From: Clostridia bacterium
GTDB taxonomy: Bacteria; Bacillota; Clostridia; Christensenellales; Borkfalkiaceae
DNA length: 12,890 bases
Direction of reading: 5' to 3'
Assembly: GCA_017421905.1 (NCBI GenBank)
Contig: JAFOHH010000066.1
Coordinates: forward strand, 1-12,890
Shown here: one piece after another, positions 12,098 through 12,890 of the stretch
Layout: each line of letters begins with the position of its first letter
How positions within the stretch are numbered: position 1 is the stretch's first letter
The notes under the pieces: model-generated
What the model was told of the DNA's origin: nothing
The model's database searches: none
The model's input: only the letters and a program-made list of their open reading frames with translations
Translations under genes and position numbers: made by a program

Positions 12098-12890
12098 TTA
12101 TTTTCCCCCGTACTTTTTCTTTAAATCGACGCGTTCCATTCCCGTAAGGTCAAAGAACACGGTATAAGCAAGCGCAACGTAATATAAAAATACGAATGCG
12201 TAAACGACAATTTTAACGGCGAAGAACACCTGGTTAAACGCCACCTTTAAAAGCAAAAATACGAGTTGACACACGAGGAAGGGCATTATAACGGAAAAGG
12301 CAACGGACGTCCATTTATTTTCCAAAAGATAGGTTGCCTCTACAAAGCCCTCGCCAAAGCGATAGCCGTTTACGAATAGGCAAGGAATCCATACGAAAAA
12401 GGGCGTTGCTACAAACGTATATAATACGTACGCCGCCAAAATAAACACGATGGAAATAAAGTAAACAAAGCCCGTAGAAAACATGGCGGAAAAAGCTATG
12501 AGGAGTGCAGAAAGCACCAGGCTGATTACTTCGTAAGACAAAATGTATAGCGCGCCCGCAATTACGGTAATTAAAATGTGGTTGTTAAAGCCGTGCGGCA
12601 CACCTGCAAAATTCCGCTTGCCGATGCGCATTATTTTTTCCACCTGATAGGCAACGCCCGAAATGCCTGCCGCATACAGGGCAAGCGCAAGCAAGCCCAG
12701 CCAGCCGCGGTTGCTGAAAATCATAGAAAAGTTGACGTAAATTTCTTGAAAGGTGAGCTTTCCCGACGCGGAGGAGCGGAGCTTTTCAAAAAAGTCGAAA
12801 TAGGTTTGTTCGGTACGCAGTAACCCGTGGCACACCGCAGGAAGAAGAGCAAATAAAATAAGATACGGAAAATTTCGGCACACGAACAGC
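12098..12890 (-). CDS. Polytopic membrane protein of unknown function (first of a paralogous pair, 5' end cut by window edge)
   Basis: The reading frame is open to the right edge, so the true start is probably outside the window; a GTG at 12883 is possible but has no visible ribosome binding site in the seven bases that remain. About 263 residues are seen. There are roughly six hydrophobic segments: one starting at the edge (NFPYLILFALLPAV), then about 62-80, 100-125, 128-160, 195-215 and 220-245. Between the first two is a polar loop (LRTEQTYFDFFEKLRSSASGK). The C-terminus is basic (VDLKKKYGGK). There is no catalytic or transport motif I know. It overlaps functionally with the next gene (3-base gap) and shares a conserved pattern with it, P-x-hydrophobic followed by RFGEGF/RVGDAF, then NK and a hydrophobic helix. 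This suggests tandem duplication and perhaps a two-subunit membrane complex. Confidence 0.78.
   Translation of the reverse strand, partial: LFVCRNFPYLILFALLPAVCHGLLRTEQTYFDFFEKLRSSASGKLTFQEIYVNFSMIFSNRGWLGLLALALYAAGISGVAYQVEKIMRIGKRNFAGVPHGFNNHILITVIAGALYILSYEVISLVLSALLIAFSAMFSTGFVYFISIVFILAAYVLYTFVATPFFVWIPCLFVNGYRFGEGFVEATYLLENKWTSVAFSVIMPFLVCQLVFLLLKVAFNQVFFAVKIVVYAFVFLYYVALAYTVFFDLTGMERVDLKKKYGGK

Overview
The window looks like chromosomal DNA of a Gram-positive, low-to-moderate GC Firmicute of the Clostridia type. The reasons are an RNase J gene, the TrmR/TrhP tRNA-modification pair known from Bacillus subtilis (yrrM and yrrO), a YtaF/MntP-like membrane protein, strong AGGAGG-type ribosome binding sites, TTGACA/TATAAT-type promoters, and exported proteins with S/T/P-rich linkers. 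No phage, plasmid, IS element, CRISPR array, tRNA or rRNA is visible. All genes except one are on the minus strand.

Layout from left to right: (1) positions 1-270 hold the N-terminal part of a lipoprotein on the minus strand, cut by the window edge. (2) 392-1327 is a membrane-anchored family 2 glycosyltransferase with its own promoter. (3) 1558-2397 is an RluA-family pseudouridine synthase, followed by three hairpins (one a clear terminator) and preceded by a tandem array of about 22 bp units. (4) 2671-4419 is an exported, C-terminally membrane-anchored protein with Ig-like domains. Its promoter is nearly perfect, with a direct repeat just upstream of the -35 and an inverted repeat at the transcription start. 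(5) 4631-5380, the only plus-strand gene, is a six-helix YtaF/MntP-type membrane protein with an unusually long central loop that contains a repeat-like hairpin. (6) 10908 down to 5545 is a probable minus-strand operon: a coiled-coil protein of unknown function, RNase J, TrmR (tRNA ho5U34 methyltransferase) and TrhP (U32-family tRNA hydroxylase). It has a consensus promoter with a 14 bp palindrome in its spacer, and it ends at a bidirectional terminator shared with the ytaF-like gene. (7) 11138-12890 holds two tandem polytopic membrane proteins that look like divergent paralogues; the upstream one is cut by the right edge.

Functionally, TrhP hydroxylates and TrmR methylates uridine 34 of tRNAs that read four-codon boxes, giving 5-methoxyuridine. 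They are linked to RNase J, the main 5'-end RNA decay enzyme of many Firmicutes, so the operon is RNA-centred, and the coiled-coil protein that leads it may belong to the same process (inference). The most notable unexplained structures are non-coding: short tandem duplications at the stop codons of trmR and trhP and upstream of rluA, and operator-like repeats in two strong promoters. I found no convincing undescribed multi-gene system; the best candidates for new biology are the coiled-coil protein and the paralogous membrane pair.
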